Source: Pseudomonadota bacterium (GTDB lineage: Bacteria > Pseudomonadota > Alphaproteobacteria > JAKJEU01). Taken from it: 5,287 nt of DNA. Both the position numbers and the translations under genes were made by a program. Position 1 is the first letter of the stretch. Each line of letters starts with the position of its first letter. The notes beneath the pieces were generated by a model. That model did not search any database and was not told where the DNA came from. It saw nothing but the letters and a program-made list of their open reading frames with translations. Positions 1 through 5,287 of this stretch are shown here, one piece after another. Where the stretch lies: NCBI GenBank assembly GCA_022705265.1, contig JAKJEU010000105.1:1-5287 (forward strand). Reading direction: 5' to 3'.

Positions 1-1267
1 ATGATGTGTCTATCCTTTTTATTAATTGAGACCTTAAACCAAAACCCGCACTTTCAATTGTGCCACTTGGTTTTCCTGAAATGTCTCCTGTATCTTTGAA
101 CAAAGCTCTACCAAAATCGTAAAAAACAAAAGTTTCGGCACTTGTAATATATTCATAATTTATATGTTGTTTTAAATCGTATTTAAGTTCACTCATTAAA
201 CTTAAACCTCTATATCCTGTAAGCAAGCCTTCTTTATAGCCCCTGACCGAACCCACGCCACCAATTTGAATTTGGTCAGAAGATGGCAATAAATCATCAT
301 CAGCATATTGGGCTTTTAATTTTAAATTACCTGAAAAACCTTTTATAAGATATTGTTCAACTTCACCTTCATAATTGTAATGAGTAAAATGCCCCTCGCC
401 TGCATCTATTTTCAAAGCTTTTGTCATACCAATTTTTGAAAAGAAATACCCTCCGTCATAAAGGAATAAATTATCAAAAGAAAATGTCAAAGTATCGGTT
501 TTAACCCTTTGAGTTTCATAACTTCCAATATATGTTGAACCGTCCTTTATATTGCCCATCAATTCAGAGCCGAGTATTATATTCTCACTTACATAAACTG
601 GTCTTCTTACTGACAAATGATAATTATAAGAATCACCAGTAATATCAAGCGGGACAAGCTCGCCTTCTATAATCTTTGTATCCGAATAATCAACTCCAAT
701 ATTCCATGTCGTTTTTAAAAAGGGTTCAGTAATTGAATATGAAGTAAATAAAGAATTCGCACCTTCGGAAGTAACACCACCAATTGAAAAACTATCCCTT
801 AGCATTTTTAAAGGCAAAACCCCTTTTACCGAAGAAAAAGCACCCGCTCTGTAAATTCCTGTTTGATCTTGCCCTGCATTATCGGTGAAAGCATCAAAAG
901 AAAATCTTTTTGGTTCCTCAATCACCGTTTCAACCAAAGTCTTACCCAAGCTTTTTCCTGGTTGAAGTGCAACTCTTGCCTTTGCATCGTTTGAAGCATT
1001 AAAATCCAAAACTTTTTGCTCAATTTCTTTAATATTTACAAGAGCGTCTTGTTTTATATTAAAAGATTTTTCAAAATACTCTTTGTCGGTATAAGAATTC
1101 TTTGAAATTAAAACATCTTCGACAACACCTTCAATCAAACTTATATCTAAAATATGGTCGGTTAAATCTTGTTCCTTGATAAAAGCTTTGCTGGCAACCA
1201 AGCCTTTTTTCCTATAATCTTCGTTTATTTGGTTCAGAATATCTTTTACATCTTTTAATGTAAGATT
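1..1267 (-). CDS. Two-partner secretion outer-membrane transporter (TpsB, ShlB/FhaC/HecB family), POTRA and barrel part, 3' end cut by window edge
   Basis: This frame is open without a stop from the frameshift point to the left edge (422 codons). It reads as the main body of a TpsB transporter, which sits in the outer membrane and secretes a large TpsA exoprotein. Just after the junction comes the end of POTRA1 (LTLKDVKDIL, DYRKKGLVASKAF, KEQDL, LIEGVVEDV), a very typical POTRA_2 pattern. POTRA2 follows (SYTDKEYFEKSF to ALQPGKSLGKTLVETV). From about base 910 leftwards alternating beta strands form the barrel, and IGGVGSVRGY at 236-265 carries the conserved VRGY loop-6 motif (Arg codon 242-244). 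The visible end (AGFGLRSQLIKRIDTS) matches the penultimate strands, so by family length perhaps 25-40 residues are missing. The upstream exon-like part is in the next frame (1255-1632). No TpsA partner is visible; it may lie to the left. The family call is firm. Whether the gene is functional is not known. Confidence 0.85.
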
Positions 1268-1632
1268 TTTTCTTCGTACCTGTCTTTTATATTTTGAAAA
1301 TATGTTTTTGAAAAAACTTTTGATGGGTCAAAATTGATAAAATAAACATACATAATCACAACATTATCTTTGTCGCTTACATCTTTGCTTTCATCATCAA
1401 GAGGCAAAGGCTTTTCTTGTTCCTTTTTTTCTTGATATTCCTTTGATATTTCCTTTATTTTTTCATCTCTTTTTTGGTTTCTTAAATCCTCTAATCTTTG
1501 ATTTTCAAGAGCAGGTATAGATATAGGTCTTGGTAAAGCTTGCGCCTTAACATCAAAAGAATAAAATATTGATACGGAAATTAAAAAATATAACAAAAAA
1601 GAAAGACAATACTTCCTTTTATAAGAAAACAT
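1255..1632 (-). CDS. N-terminal part of the TpsB transporter: signal peptide, charged linker and start of POTRA1, ending at a frameshift
   Basis: This is the 5' part of the same transporter gene, in a different frame from the barrel. ATG at 1632 gives MFSYKRKYCLSFLLYFL, a Sec signal peptide with a basic n-region and hydrophobic core, probably cleaved near VKAQA. A long, very charged, helix-prone linker follows (about 40 residues rich in K, E, D and R), then the first POTRA1 strand (VVIMYVYFINFDPS). Many TpsB proteins have such an N-terminal helix plus linker, and in FhaC it plugs the barrel. The frame runs out at a TAA at 1255-1257. A one-base shift in the A6 run at 1266-1271 joins YEEK to NLTLKDV in the other frame, giving 544 visible residues in all. 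A TTG at 1668 would add 12 residues, but a candidate promoter (-10 at 1670-1675) would start transcription downstream of that TTG, so ATG 1632 is preferred. The SD (GAAAG-like) is weak. Confidence 0.75.
   Translation of the reverse strand: MFSYKRKYCLSFLLYFLISVSIFYSFDVKAQALPRPISIPALENQRLEDLRNQKRDEKIKEISKEYQEKKEQEKPLPLDDESKDVSDKDNVVIMYVYFINFDPSKVFSKTYFQNIKDRYEEKILH
1266..1271 (-). other. Apparent one-base frameshift in an A6 homopolymer within tpsB
   Basis: On the coding strand the run is GAAGAAAAAATC (six A after the second G). With seven A the reading would be Y-E-E-K-N-L-T-L-K-D, joining both halves of POTRA1 without loss. With six A the frame hits TAA nine bases past the run. No classical X-XXY-YYZ slippery heptamer lies in the zero-frame phase. 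A sequencing or assembly deletion, or a real mutation, is therefore more likely than programmed frameshifting, though a -1 slip on the AAA codon would restore the same protein. Confidence 0.8.
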
Positions 1633-1669
1633 ATAAAAACTTTCATTACATTTATTGAAAACTGGCAAT

Positions 1670-1698
1670 ATTTTAAATCTTTTCTAATAATAATACAA
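1670..1698 (-). promoter_or_regulatory. Candidate sigma70-type promoter for tpsB
   Basis: Read on the minus strand, TTGTAT (1693-1698) is followed after exactly 17 bases by TAAAAT (1670-1675). A start about seven bases downstream would leave a leader of roughly 30 bases before ATG 1632. It would also exclude the TTG at 1668 as a start codon. The region is very AT-rich, so chance matches are common. Confidence 0.4.
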
Positions 1699-1736
1699 GA
1701 TAAAAATAATTTTTTTGCATCATAAAGTTGATATAT

Positions 1737-1765
1737 TTGACGAGGTAAAAAAAAGAATTTATTAT
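1737..1765 (+). promoter_or_regulatory. Strong sigma70-type promoter for ddh
   Basis: TTGACG (1737-1742) and TATTAT (1760-1765) are separated by 17 bases, each hexamer one mismatch from consensus. Transcription would start near 1772 and give a leader of about 39 bases ending in the SD. I see no hairpin or riboswitch-like fold in that leader, so ddh looks constitutively expressed as far as the sequence shows. Confidence 0.65.
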
Positions 1766-1794
1766 CATAGCTCTGGTAAAAATAAATTTAATTT

Positions 1795-1800
1795 AAGGAG
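1795..1800 (+). promoter_or_regulatory. Shine-Dalgarno site of ddh
   Basis: AAGGAG lies 10 bases before ATG 1811 and confirms that start. Confidence 0.75.
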
Positions 1801-1810
1801 TAATAAATAA

Positions 1811-2794
1811 ATGAGTAAAGTTAAAATTGGTATTGTAGGATATGGTAATTTAGGAAAAGGTGTAGAAGCAGCAATCAAACAAAACAACGATATGGAATTA
1901 GTCGGAATTTTTACCAGAAGACCACCTGACACTATAAAGCACAAGACTCCTGGTGCTAAGGCTTTGATGATAAATGATGCTGTTAATTACAAAAACGAAA
2001 TTGATGTTATGATTTTATGTGGTGGTTCGGCAACCGATTTGCCTGAACAAACTCCACAGTTTGCGGAAATGTTCAATACAGTAGACAGTTATGACAATCA
2101 CTCAAAAATCCCTGAATTTTTTGATTCAGTCGATAAAGTAGCAAGTAAAAGCGGTAAAGTAAGTATAATTTCAATCGGTTGGGACCCAGGTTTATTTTCC
2201 ATCAACCGTATGATTGCAGGGGCAGTTTTACCAGAAGGTGTGGATTATACTTTTTGGGGCAAAGGTGTAAGCCAAGGACATTCCGACGCAATCAGAAGAA
2301 TTGAAGGTGTTCAAAATGCTATTCAATATACTGTTCCGATTGAAGAAGCTTTGGAAAAGGTAAGAAACGGAAGCAACCCAACGCTAAGCACTCGTGAAAA
2401 ACATTTAAGAGTATGTTTTGTCGTTGCAAAAGAAGGTGCAAATAAAGATGCAATAACAAAGGCAATCACAACAATGCCAGGATATTTTGCTGATTATGAC
2501 ACCGAAGTAAATTTCATCAGCGAAGAAGAATTAAAAGCAAATCATTCAAAAATGCCTCATGGTGGATTTGTGATAAGAAGCGGAAAAACAGGGCAAGCTA
2601 GCAAGCAATTAATCGAATTTTCATTAAAACTTGACAGCAACCCAGAATTCACCGCAAGCGTTTTAATCGCATATGCCAGAGCTTGTGTAAGATTAAGCAA
2701 AGAAGGTGCAAGCGGTGCAAAGACTGTATTTGATATTCCATTATCATATCTTTCACCAAAAAGTGGTGCTGATTTAAGAAAAAAATTATTATAA
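1811..2794 (+). CDS. ddh: meso-Diaminopimelate D-dehydrogenase (EC 1.4.1.16)
   Basis: The enzyme reductively aminates L-tetrahydrodipicolinate to meso-diaminopimelate with NADPH and ammonia. This is the one-step shortcut of lysine and peptidoglycan-precursor synthesis, in the cytoplasm. At 327 residues it matches the family (about 320 in Corynebacterium glutamicum) and aligns by eye end to end. The N-terminal Rossmann motif is G10-Y-G12-N-L-G15, with FTRR at 34-37 in the place of the NADPH-phosphate site. Family signatures are SATDLPEQ (73-80), TVDSYDNH (90-97), GWDPGLFSINR (123-133), FWGKGVSQGHSDA (148-160), QYTVP (172-176), MPHGG (248-252) and LDSNPEF (274-280). Residues matching the DAP-binding set of the Corynebacterium enzyme, by my alignment, are D95, D125, T174, R200, H250 and N277, all present. 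The gene stands alone with its own promoter and terminator. No lysine- or murein-pathway gene is next to it. Confidence in function is very high. Confidence 0.96.
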   Translation: MSKVKIGIVGYGNLGKGVEAAIKQNNDMELVGIFTRRPPDTIKHKTPGAKALMINDAVNYKNEIDVMILCGGSATDLPEQTPQFAEMFNTVDSYDNHSKIPEFFDSVDKVASKSGKVSIISIGWDPGLFSINRMIAGAVLPEGVDYTFWGKGVSQGHSDAIRRIEGVQNAIQYTVPIEEALEKVRNGSNPTLSTREKHLRVCFVVAKEGANKDAITKAITTMPGYFADYDTEVNFISEEELKANHSKMPHGGFVIRSGKTGQASKQLIEFSLKLDSNPEFTASVLIAYARACVRLSKEGASGAKTVFDIPLSYLSPKSGADLRKKLL

Positions 2795-2816
2795 TTTTTA
2801 AATTACACACATAAAC

Positions 2817-2853
2817 AAAAGCCCCCTTATTTAAACAATATCGGGGCTTTTTT
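2817..2853. terminator. Bidirectional intrinsic terminator between ddh and the convergent operon
   Basis: AAAAGCCCC (2817-2825) pairs with GGGGCTTTT (2843-2851), a 9-bp stem followed by a T6 tract for ddh transcripts. Within the 17-base loop TATT (2828-2831) can pair with AATA (2837-2840) above a 2x2 mismatch. On the opposite strand the same stem is followed by TTTTGTTT, so it can also end the leftward operon, whose last stop is at 2869. It lies 23 bases after the ddh stop. Confidence 0.85.
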
Positions 2854-2868
2854 GATGTTTACTTTTTT

Positions 2869-3549
2869 TTAATTATCTAATCCTTCGTTTTCTAAAAACC
2901 ATATATTGTTATTTTTAATCCAATGAAAATTATATGATTTTTTCAGTTCAAAATTTATACTTTCAACCCCAACAGGAGTATTAAATTTTTTTGGTTCTAA
3001 CTTAAATCCATCTGAAATATCATAATCCCAACATTTTGCCTTTTTATCTTTTGGTTTTATTCTACTCCTATCATCTGTCATAACCAAAGAAACACCTTTA
3101 TCAAATCCACATTGAGCGCAATATTGCTCTAAAAGATATAAATCAAAATAAACATCTTTCATAAAGATATTTGTTGCTCCTCTTTTTTCACCAGAAGATG
3201 CAAGAGTTTTATAACATTTCATTTCGACAGCAATTTTAATTTCTTGCTCACCTTTTAATCCTATTAAAGTTAAATCAATCTCCCTGTTTTTATCATCAAC
3301 TTTAACGGTTGTTTCAAGTTCTATTCTTGCACTTTCATCTTTTTCAAAACATATTATTGGCAATAACTGATATAAAATATTTGCATATTGAAGTTGCATT
3401 GAAGCCTCTTTATTAATTTCAATTAATTTTGAACCAACCTTTTTAATAAAAATATTCCACGCAAATGTTATTGCATTTCTTAACCTTTTTTCAAAATTAT
3501 CTTCAAATATATTGTTTTCATAATCATTTATAATATTATTTCTTATCAA
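2869..3549 (-). CDS. Uncharacterised protein with PD-(D/E)XK nuclease-like signature
   Basis: This is a soluble protein of 226 residues with no signal peptide or membrane segment. I cannot name its family. The centre looks like a PD-(D/E)XK nuclease core: an acidic strand (RIELET, 75-80), then REIDLTLIG (89-97) and IAVEMKCYK (106-114), giving D92-x16-E109-M-K111. Downstream are SSGEKRGATNIFMKDVYFDLYLLEQYC (split over 118-144), a strand ending in SLVMTDDRS, and KCWDYDISDG. An N-terminal helical region (LRNAITFAW to LLPII) precedes the core. The TTG at 3549 is chosen because a perfect AAGGAG (3557-3562) sits 7 bases before it. ATG at 3567 would add six residues (232 total) but has no SD. The gene overlaps the polyferredoxin 3' end by 14 bases, so translation is probably coupled. 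It looks even more AT-rich than its neighbours. The nuclease assignment is inferred from motif only; the fold could serve a non-nucleolytic role. Confidence 0.75.
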   Translation of the reverse strand: MIRNNIINDYENNIFEDNFEKRLRNAITFAWNIFIKKVGSKLIEINKEASMQLQYANILYQLLPIICFEKDESARIELETTVKVDDKNREIDLTLIGLKGEQEIKIAVEMKCYKTLASSGEKRGATNIFMKDVYFDLYLLEQYCAQCGFDKGVSLVMTDDRSRIKPKDKKAKCWDYDISDGFKLEPKKFNTPVGVESINFELKKSYNFHWIKNNNIWFLENEGLDN

Positions 3550-4240
3550 TAAATAACTCCTTACCATCTTTATAATTTCTTAATCCTATTTTTAAGCATT
3601 TTTTAGGGCAGACCTCAATGCATTTGTAACAATTTACGCAATTTGGATTATACATTGTGTTGATATCGTCGACGGTGATTTTCATTAAGCATTCTTTTGT
3701 GCAAAGACGGCACGAAATACATTCGTTTTTGTCTCGTTTAATTGTGAAAATTCGAAACAAAGAAATTAAGCCTTGCCTTGCTCCAAAAATACATAAATAA
3801 CGACAAAAAAATCGCTTGGTAAAAAGTGATAAAAATCCAACAAAAATCATGAAATATAAAATACCATTTATTGCCACTTCTTTTTTTGCGATATAATATG
3901 AAAAGCTTTTCAAAATATCAGATGGCAATAAAAATAAACCTCCGATAATCAAAGATAATATAAAGACAACATATCTTAAAACTTGTAAATATTTGTGCCA
4001 TTTATCATTGATTTCAAAGGGCTTTTTTCTTATAAATTTTCCAATGTAGCGACATACATCTTGATAAAATCCATAAGGGCATAACCAACCACAAAAAAGT
4101 GGCCCAATAACAATCGCACTTATCAATATAAATATGCTTAAAATTTTCCAAGAAACAAGCCCAAAAAACAATGCAATAACAAACAAAAATCTTGATAAAA
4201 ATCTTACCAAAGTTATTTTATTTTTTAATATTTTTTTCAT
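3536..4240 (-). CDS. NapH/CcoG-like membrane polyferredoxin (4Fe-4S binding protein)
   Basis: This is a 234-residue inner-membrane iron-sulfur protein that probably relays electrons across or along the membrane. About four hydrophobic helices can be seen near residues 12-31, 33-50, 86-105 and 122-140. Two cytoplasmic-side cysteine motifs typical of the NapH/MauN/CcoG/NosR group follow helices 2 and 4: C50-GWL-C54-P and C146-RYL-C150. Two ferredoxin-type [4Fe-4S] motifs end the protein: C174xxC177xxC180xxxC184 and C201xxC204xxC207xxxC211-P, with extra cysteines at 63 and 215. Unlike the usual form, the second CxxxC is followed by Ile, not Pro. NapH is somewhat longer (about 280 residues), and no napA, napG or nos gene is here, so nitrate or nitrous-oxide reduction is not supported. 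It lies 16 bases after the aldo/keto reductase stop in the same operon. Its electron donor and acceptor are unknown. Family call firm, role open. Confidence 0.9.
   Translation of the reverse strand: MKKILKNKITLVRFLSRFLFVIALFFGLVSWKILSIFILISAIVIGPLFCGWLCPYGFYQDVCRYIGKFIRKKPFEINDKWHKYLQVLRYVVFILSLIIGGLFLLPSDILKSFSYYIAKKEVAINGILYFMIFVGFLSLFTKRFFCRYLCIFGARQGLISLFRIFTIKRDKNECISCRLCTKECLMKITVDDINTMYNPNCVNCYKCIEVCPKKCLKIGLRNYKDGKELFIDKK
3557..3562 (-). promoter_or_regulatory. Shine-Dalgarno site that decides a TTG start
   Basis: AAGGAG on the minus strand lies 7 bases before TTG 3549 and inside the first codons of the longer ATG 3567 reading. This favours the TTG. It also lies within the last codons of the polyferredoxin gene, a layout typical of translational coupling. 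Confidence 0.65.
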
Positions 4241-4252
4241 AATTATTTTTTA

Positions 4253-4258
4253 CCTCCT
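4253..4258 (-). promoter_or_regulatory. Shine-Dalgarno site of the polyferredoxin gene, overlapping the upstream stop codon
   Basis: AGGAGG on the minus strand lies 12 bases before ATG 4240, and its first two bases are the AG of the TAG that ends the aldo/keto reductase gene. Ribosomes ending the first gene would be close to this site, which suggests coupled expression. Confidence 0.7.
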
Positions 4259-5126
4259 ATACCAATGGAAAAGGACCAGAAGACACGAAACCTTCGTCTT
4301 TTTGCAAGGGGAAATTGTTGGTTAAATTTTCAATGTCTTCCCGACCCATTTCAAAATTCAAAACTTCCAAAGTTTCTTTTAAATGAATAGGATTAGAAGT
4401 TTTAAATATAGTATGAACATTATCCTTTGAAATAACCCACTTTACAGCAATCTGGGCATTGGTTTTTTGATATTTATCCGCAATTTCATCAAGCAATTTA
4501 TAAACACCTCGTTTTGCCAAGAATTCAATTCCTAAACTTGGAACTGCAAGCTGGATTGGACGATATGCAATGAACTTTATATTATTCTCAATGCAATAAT
4601 CCAAAACGCCTTTTTTTACACATTCCCTTACAATCAAGTTATAATGAGATTGAGTTGCAAAAATCGGTTTATTCAAATGGTTTTGATATTCCATCAAAGT
4701 TTGCACCGAAGCATTTGAAATCCCAACATTTTTAATCATTCCTTCGTCCAATAAACGATTAAAAGCCTTTGCAGTATAAGATATAGGGATATTAGGATTA
4801 GGACGGTGAACATAATATAAATCAAGTCTGCTTACTCCCAATCTTTTTAACGAAGCCTCGCAATTTTTTAAAATATCATCATAATTTAATTTTACATCTC
4901 GAACTTTTGAAGCAATAAATAAATCCTCACGATTATAATCTTTTATCGCTTGTCCCACCAATTCTTCGCATTTGCCATTTGCATAAAGTTCCGCGGTGTC
5001 AATATGTTTTATCCCCGCATTAATTGCATTTTTAATTGATAAAATGTCTTTTTCATCCTCATTATTAGGGTCGGCTTCAACCCTTCCACCAAATTGCCAA
5101 GTTCCAAAACCAATTTTATCGAACAT
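4257..5126 (-). CDS. Aldo/keto reductase
   Basis: This cytoplasmic NAD(P)H-dependent oxidoreductase of the aldo/keto reductase superfamily has 289 residues, close to the usual 270-330, and a (beta/alpha)8 barrel pattern. The catalytic tetrad is complete: D43 and Y48 (HIDTAELYANG, 41-51), K74 (FIASKV, 70-75) and H107 (DLYYVHRP, 102-109). The family start GFGTWQFGG (7-14 region) and the cofactor-side stretches VGISNAS (134-140), TQSHYNLI (158-165) and FIAYRPI (185-191) are also there. The C-terminal block NVHTIFKTSNPIHLKE (236-251) corresponds to the 2'-phosphate binding region, though the common R-x-x-x-N/H pattern is not obvious, so NADH use is possible. ATG 5126 has AAAGGA 8 bases upstream. 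It is the first gene of the operon with the membrane polyferredoxin and the nuclease-like gene. The substrate cannot be deduced. It has no C-terminal ferredoxin domain of the kind fused to some AKRs; the iron-sulfur partner is a separate gene here. Confidence 0.95.
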   Translation of the reverse strand: MFDKIGFGTWQFGGRVEADPNNEDEKDILSIKNAINAGIKHIDTAELYANGKCEELVGQAIKDYNREDLFIASKVRDVKLNYDDILKNCEASLKRLGVSRLDLYYVHRPNPNIPISYTAKAFNRLLDEGMIKNVGISNASVQTLMEYQNHLNKPIFATQSHYNLIVRECVKKGVLDYCIENNIKFIAYRPIQLAVPSLGIEFLAKRGVYKLLDEIADKYQKTNAQIAVKWVISKDNVHTIFKTSNPIHLKETLEVLNFEMGREDIENLTNNFPLQKDEGFVSSGPFPLV

Positions 5127-5134
5127 CTGTTTTT

Positions 5135-5140
5135 TCCTTT
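5135..5140 (-). promoter_or_regulatory. Shine-Dalgarno site of the aldo/keto reductase gene
   Basis: AAAGGA on the minus strand lies 8 bases before ATG 5126 and supports that start over any internal one. Confidence 0.6.
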
Positions 5141-5163
5141 ATTTTGACAAGACTATATTAATA

Positions 5164-5192
5164 AAACTATCACTAAAAAATGTTAATGTAAA
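5164..5192 (-). promoter_or_regulatory. Candidate promoter of the leftward operon
   Basis: On the minus strand TTTACA (5187-5192) and TAGTTT (5164-5169) are 17 bases apart, with TGA just before the -10 forming an extended -10 (TGnTAGTTT). The -10 itself is weak (three of six). The predicted start near 5157 gives a leader of about 30 bases. Confidence 0.4.
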
Positions 5193-5194
5193 TA

Positions 5195-5223
5195 TTGCAA
5201 AAATTATTAGAATAATTTACAAT
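5195..5223 (+). promoter_or_regulatory. Candidate rightward promoter for a gene beyond the window
   Basis: TTGCAA (5195-5200), 17 bases, then TACAAT (5218-5223) is a good sigma70-type promoter pointing out of the window. It is divergent from the operon promoter, the two -35 elements being two bases apart. Transcription would start near 5230. From 5259 a TTG frame (MKQIIKLIM...) is open to the edge, and an ATG in the same frame lies at 5283, but no clear SD marks either, so no gene is called. Confidence 0.45.
5201..5218. repeat. Perfect 8-2-8 inverted repeat, possible operator
   Basis: AAATTATT (5201-5208) and AATAATTT (5211-5218) are exact reverse complements separated by AG. The palindrome fills the spacer of the rightward promoter and its last base is the first base of that -10. 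It lies just upstream of the leftward -35. A dimeric repressor bound here would block the rightward promoter. It resembles the AT-rich Fur/PerR class of sites only loosely, because those have a one-base centre. Confidence 0.45.
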
Positions 5224-5287
5224 ATGAAAACAAAAAAACATTAGAAAAGAAAAATACATTGAAGCAAATAATAAAACTGATAATGCG

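Noticed and set aside
1266..1271. Programmed -1 ribosomal frameshift or transcriptional slippage as the normal way to make TpsB
   Set aside because: The A6 run is not in the phase of a two-codon slippery heptamer, is short for polymerase slippage, and TpsB proteins are not known to use recoding. It is kept only as an alternative.
1633..1668. TTG start at 1668 adding 12 residues to the TpsB signal peptide
   Set aside because: It has no clear SD, it would lie upstream of the predicted transcription start, and ATG 1632 already gives a well-formed signal peptide.
4134..4325. Open frame of 63 codons on the plus strand
   Set aside because: It is antisense to the start of the polyferredoxin gene and the end of the aldo/keto reductase gene. 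It is the complement of hydrophobic coding sequence and has no SD or family resemblance.
5201..5218. Fur or PerR box
   Set aside because: The half-sites are separated by two bases and not one, and the match to the consensus is no better than expected for AT-rich palindromes. It is recorded only as a palindrome.
4996..5244. Open frame of 82 codons on the plus strand
   Set aside because: Most of it is antisense to the well-supported aldo/keto reductase N-terminus, and the rest runs through the promoter region. It has no SD.
5225..5287. Start of a rightward gene (ATG 5225, or TTG 5259 frame open to the edge)
   Set aside because: The ATG frame stops after six codons, and the TTG frame has only nine visible codons and no convincing SD. 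There is too little sequence to call a gene, although a promoter points that way.

Overview
The window is an AT-rich (roughly one third G+C by eye) stretch of bacterial chromosome. It carries four complete genes, plus the 5' nine tenths or so of a fifth that runs off the left edge. The outer-membrane two-partner-secretion transporter shows that the host is diderm, and meso-diaminopimelate dehydrogenase shows that it makes DAP-type peptidoglycan and/or lysine. The polyferredoxin and low G+C fit an anaerobic, possibly gut-associated lineage such as Gastranaerophilales/Vampirovibrionia. That placement is a guess from composition and gene content, not a demonstrated assignment.

Layout, left to right. 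Bases 1-1632 (minus strand) encode a TpsB/ShlB-FhaC-type transporter with signal peptide, two POTRA domains and a 16-strand-type barrel with the VRGY motif. The gene is interrupted by an apparent one-base frameshift in an A6 run at 1266-1271, and its last few dozen codons lie beyond the left edge. Its promoter faces away from that of ddh across a short divergent intergenic region (1633-1810). ddh (1811-2794, plus strand) is a complete meso-diaminopimelate dehydrogenase with a near-consensus promoter and Shine-Dalgarno (SD) site. A hairpin at 2817-2853 lies between ddh and the convergent operon and looks able to terminate transcription from both sides.

Bases 2869-5126 form a three-gene leftward operon. 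In transcription order it encodes an aldo/keto reductase (5126-4257), a NapH-like four-helix membrane polyferredoxin (4240-3536), and an unassigned 226-residue protein with a PD-(D/E)XK nuclease-like signature (3549-2869). Spacing is tight: a 16-nt gap, then a 14-nt overlap. The SD of the second gene overlaps the stop codon of the first. The third gene most likely starts at a TTG inside the second gene, behind a perfect AAGGAG. The first two products could share a redox role; the third has no obvious link to them.

The right end (5127-5287) holds the divergent promoter region of the operon. A second, rightward promoter (TTGCAA-17-TACAAT) carries a perfect 8-2-8 palindrome in its spacer and drives a gene beyond the window. 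I saw no tRNA, rRNA, CRISPR array, insertion sequence or attachment site. The items most worth a second look are the tpsB frameshift, the nuclease-like protein translationally coupled to a redox operon, and the operator-like palindrome.
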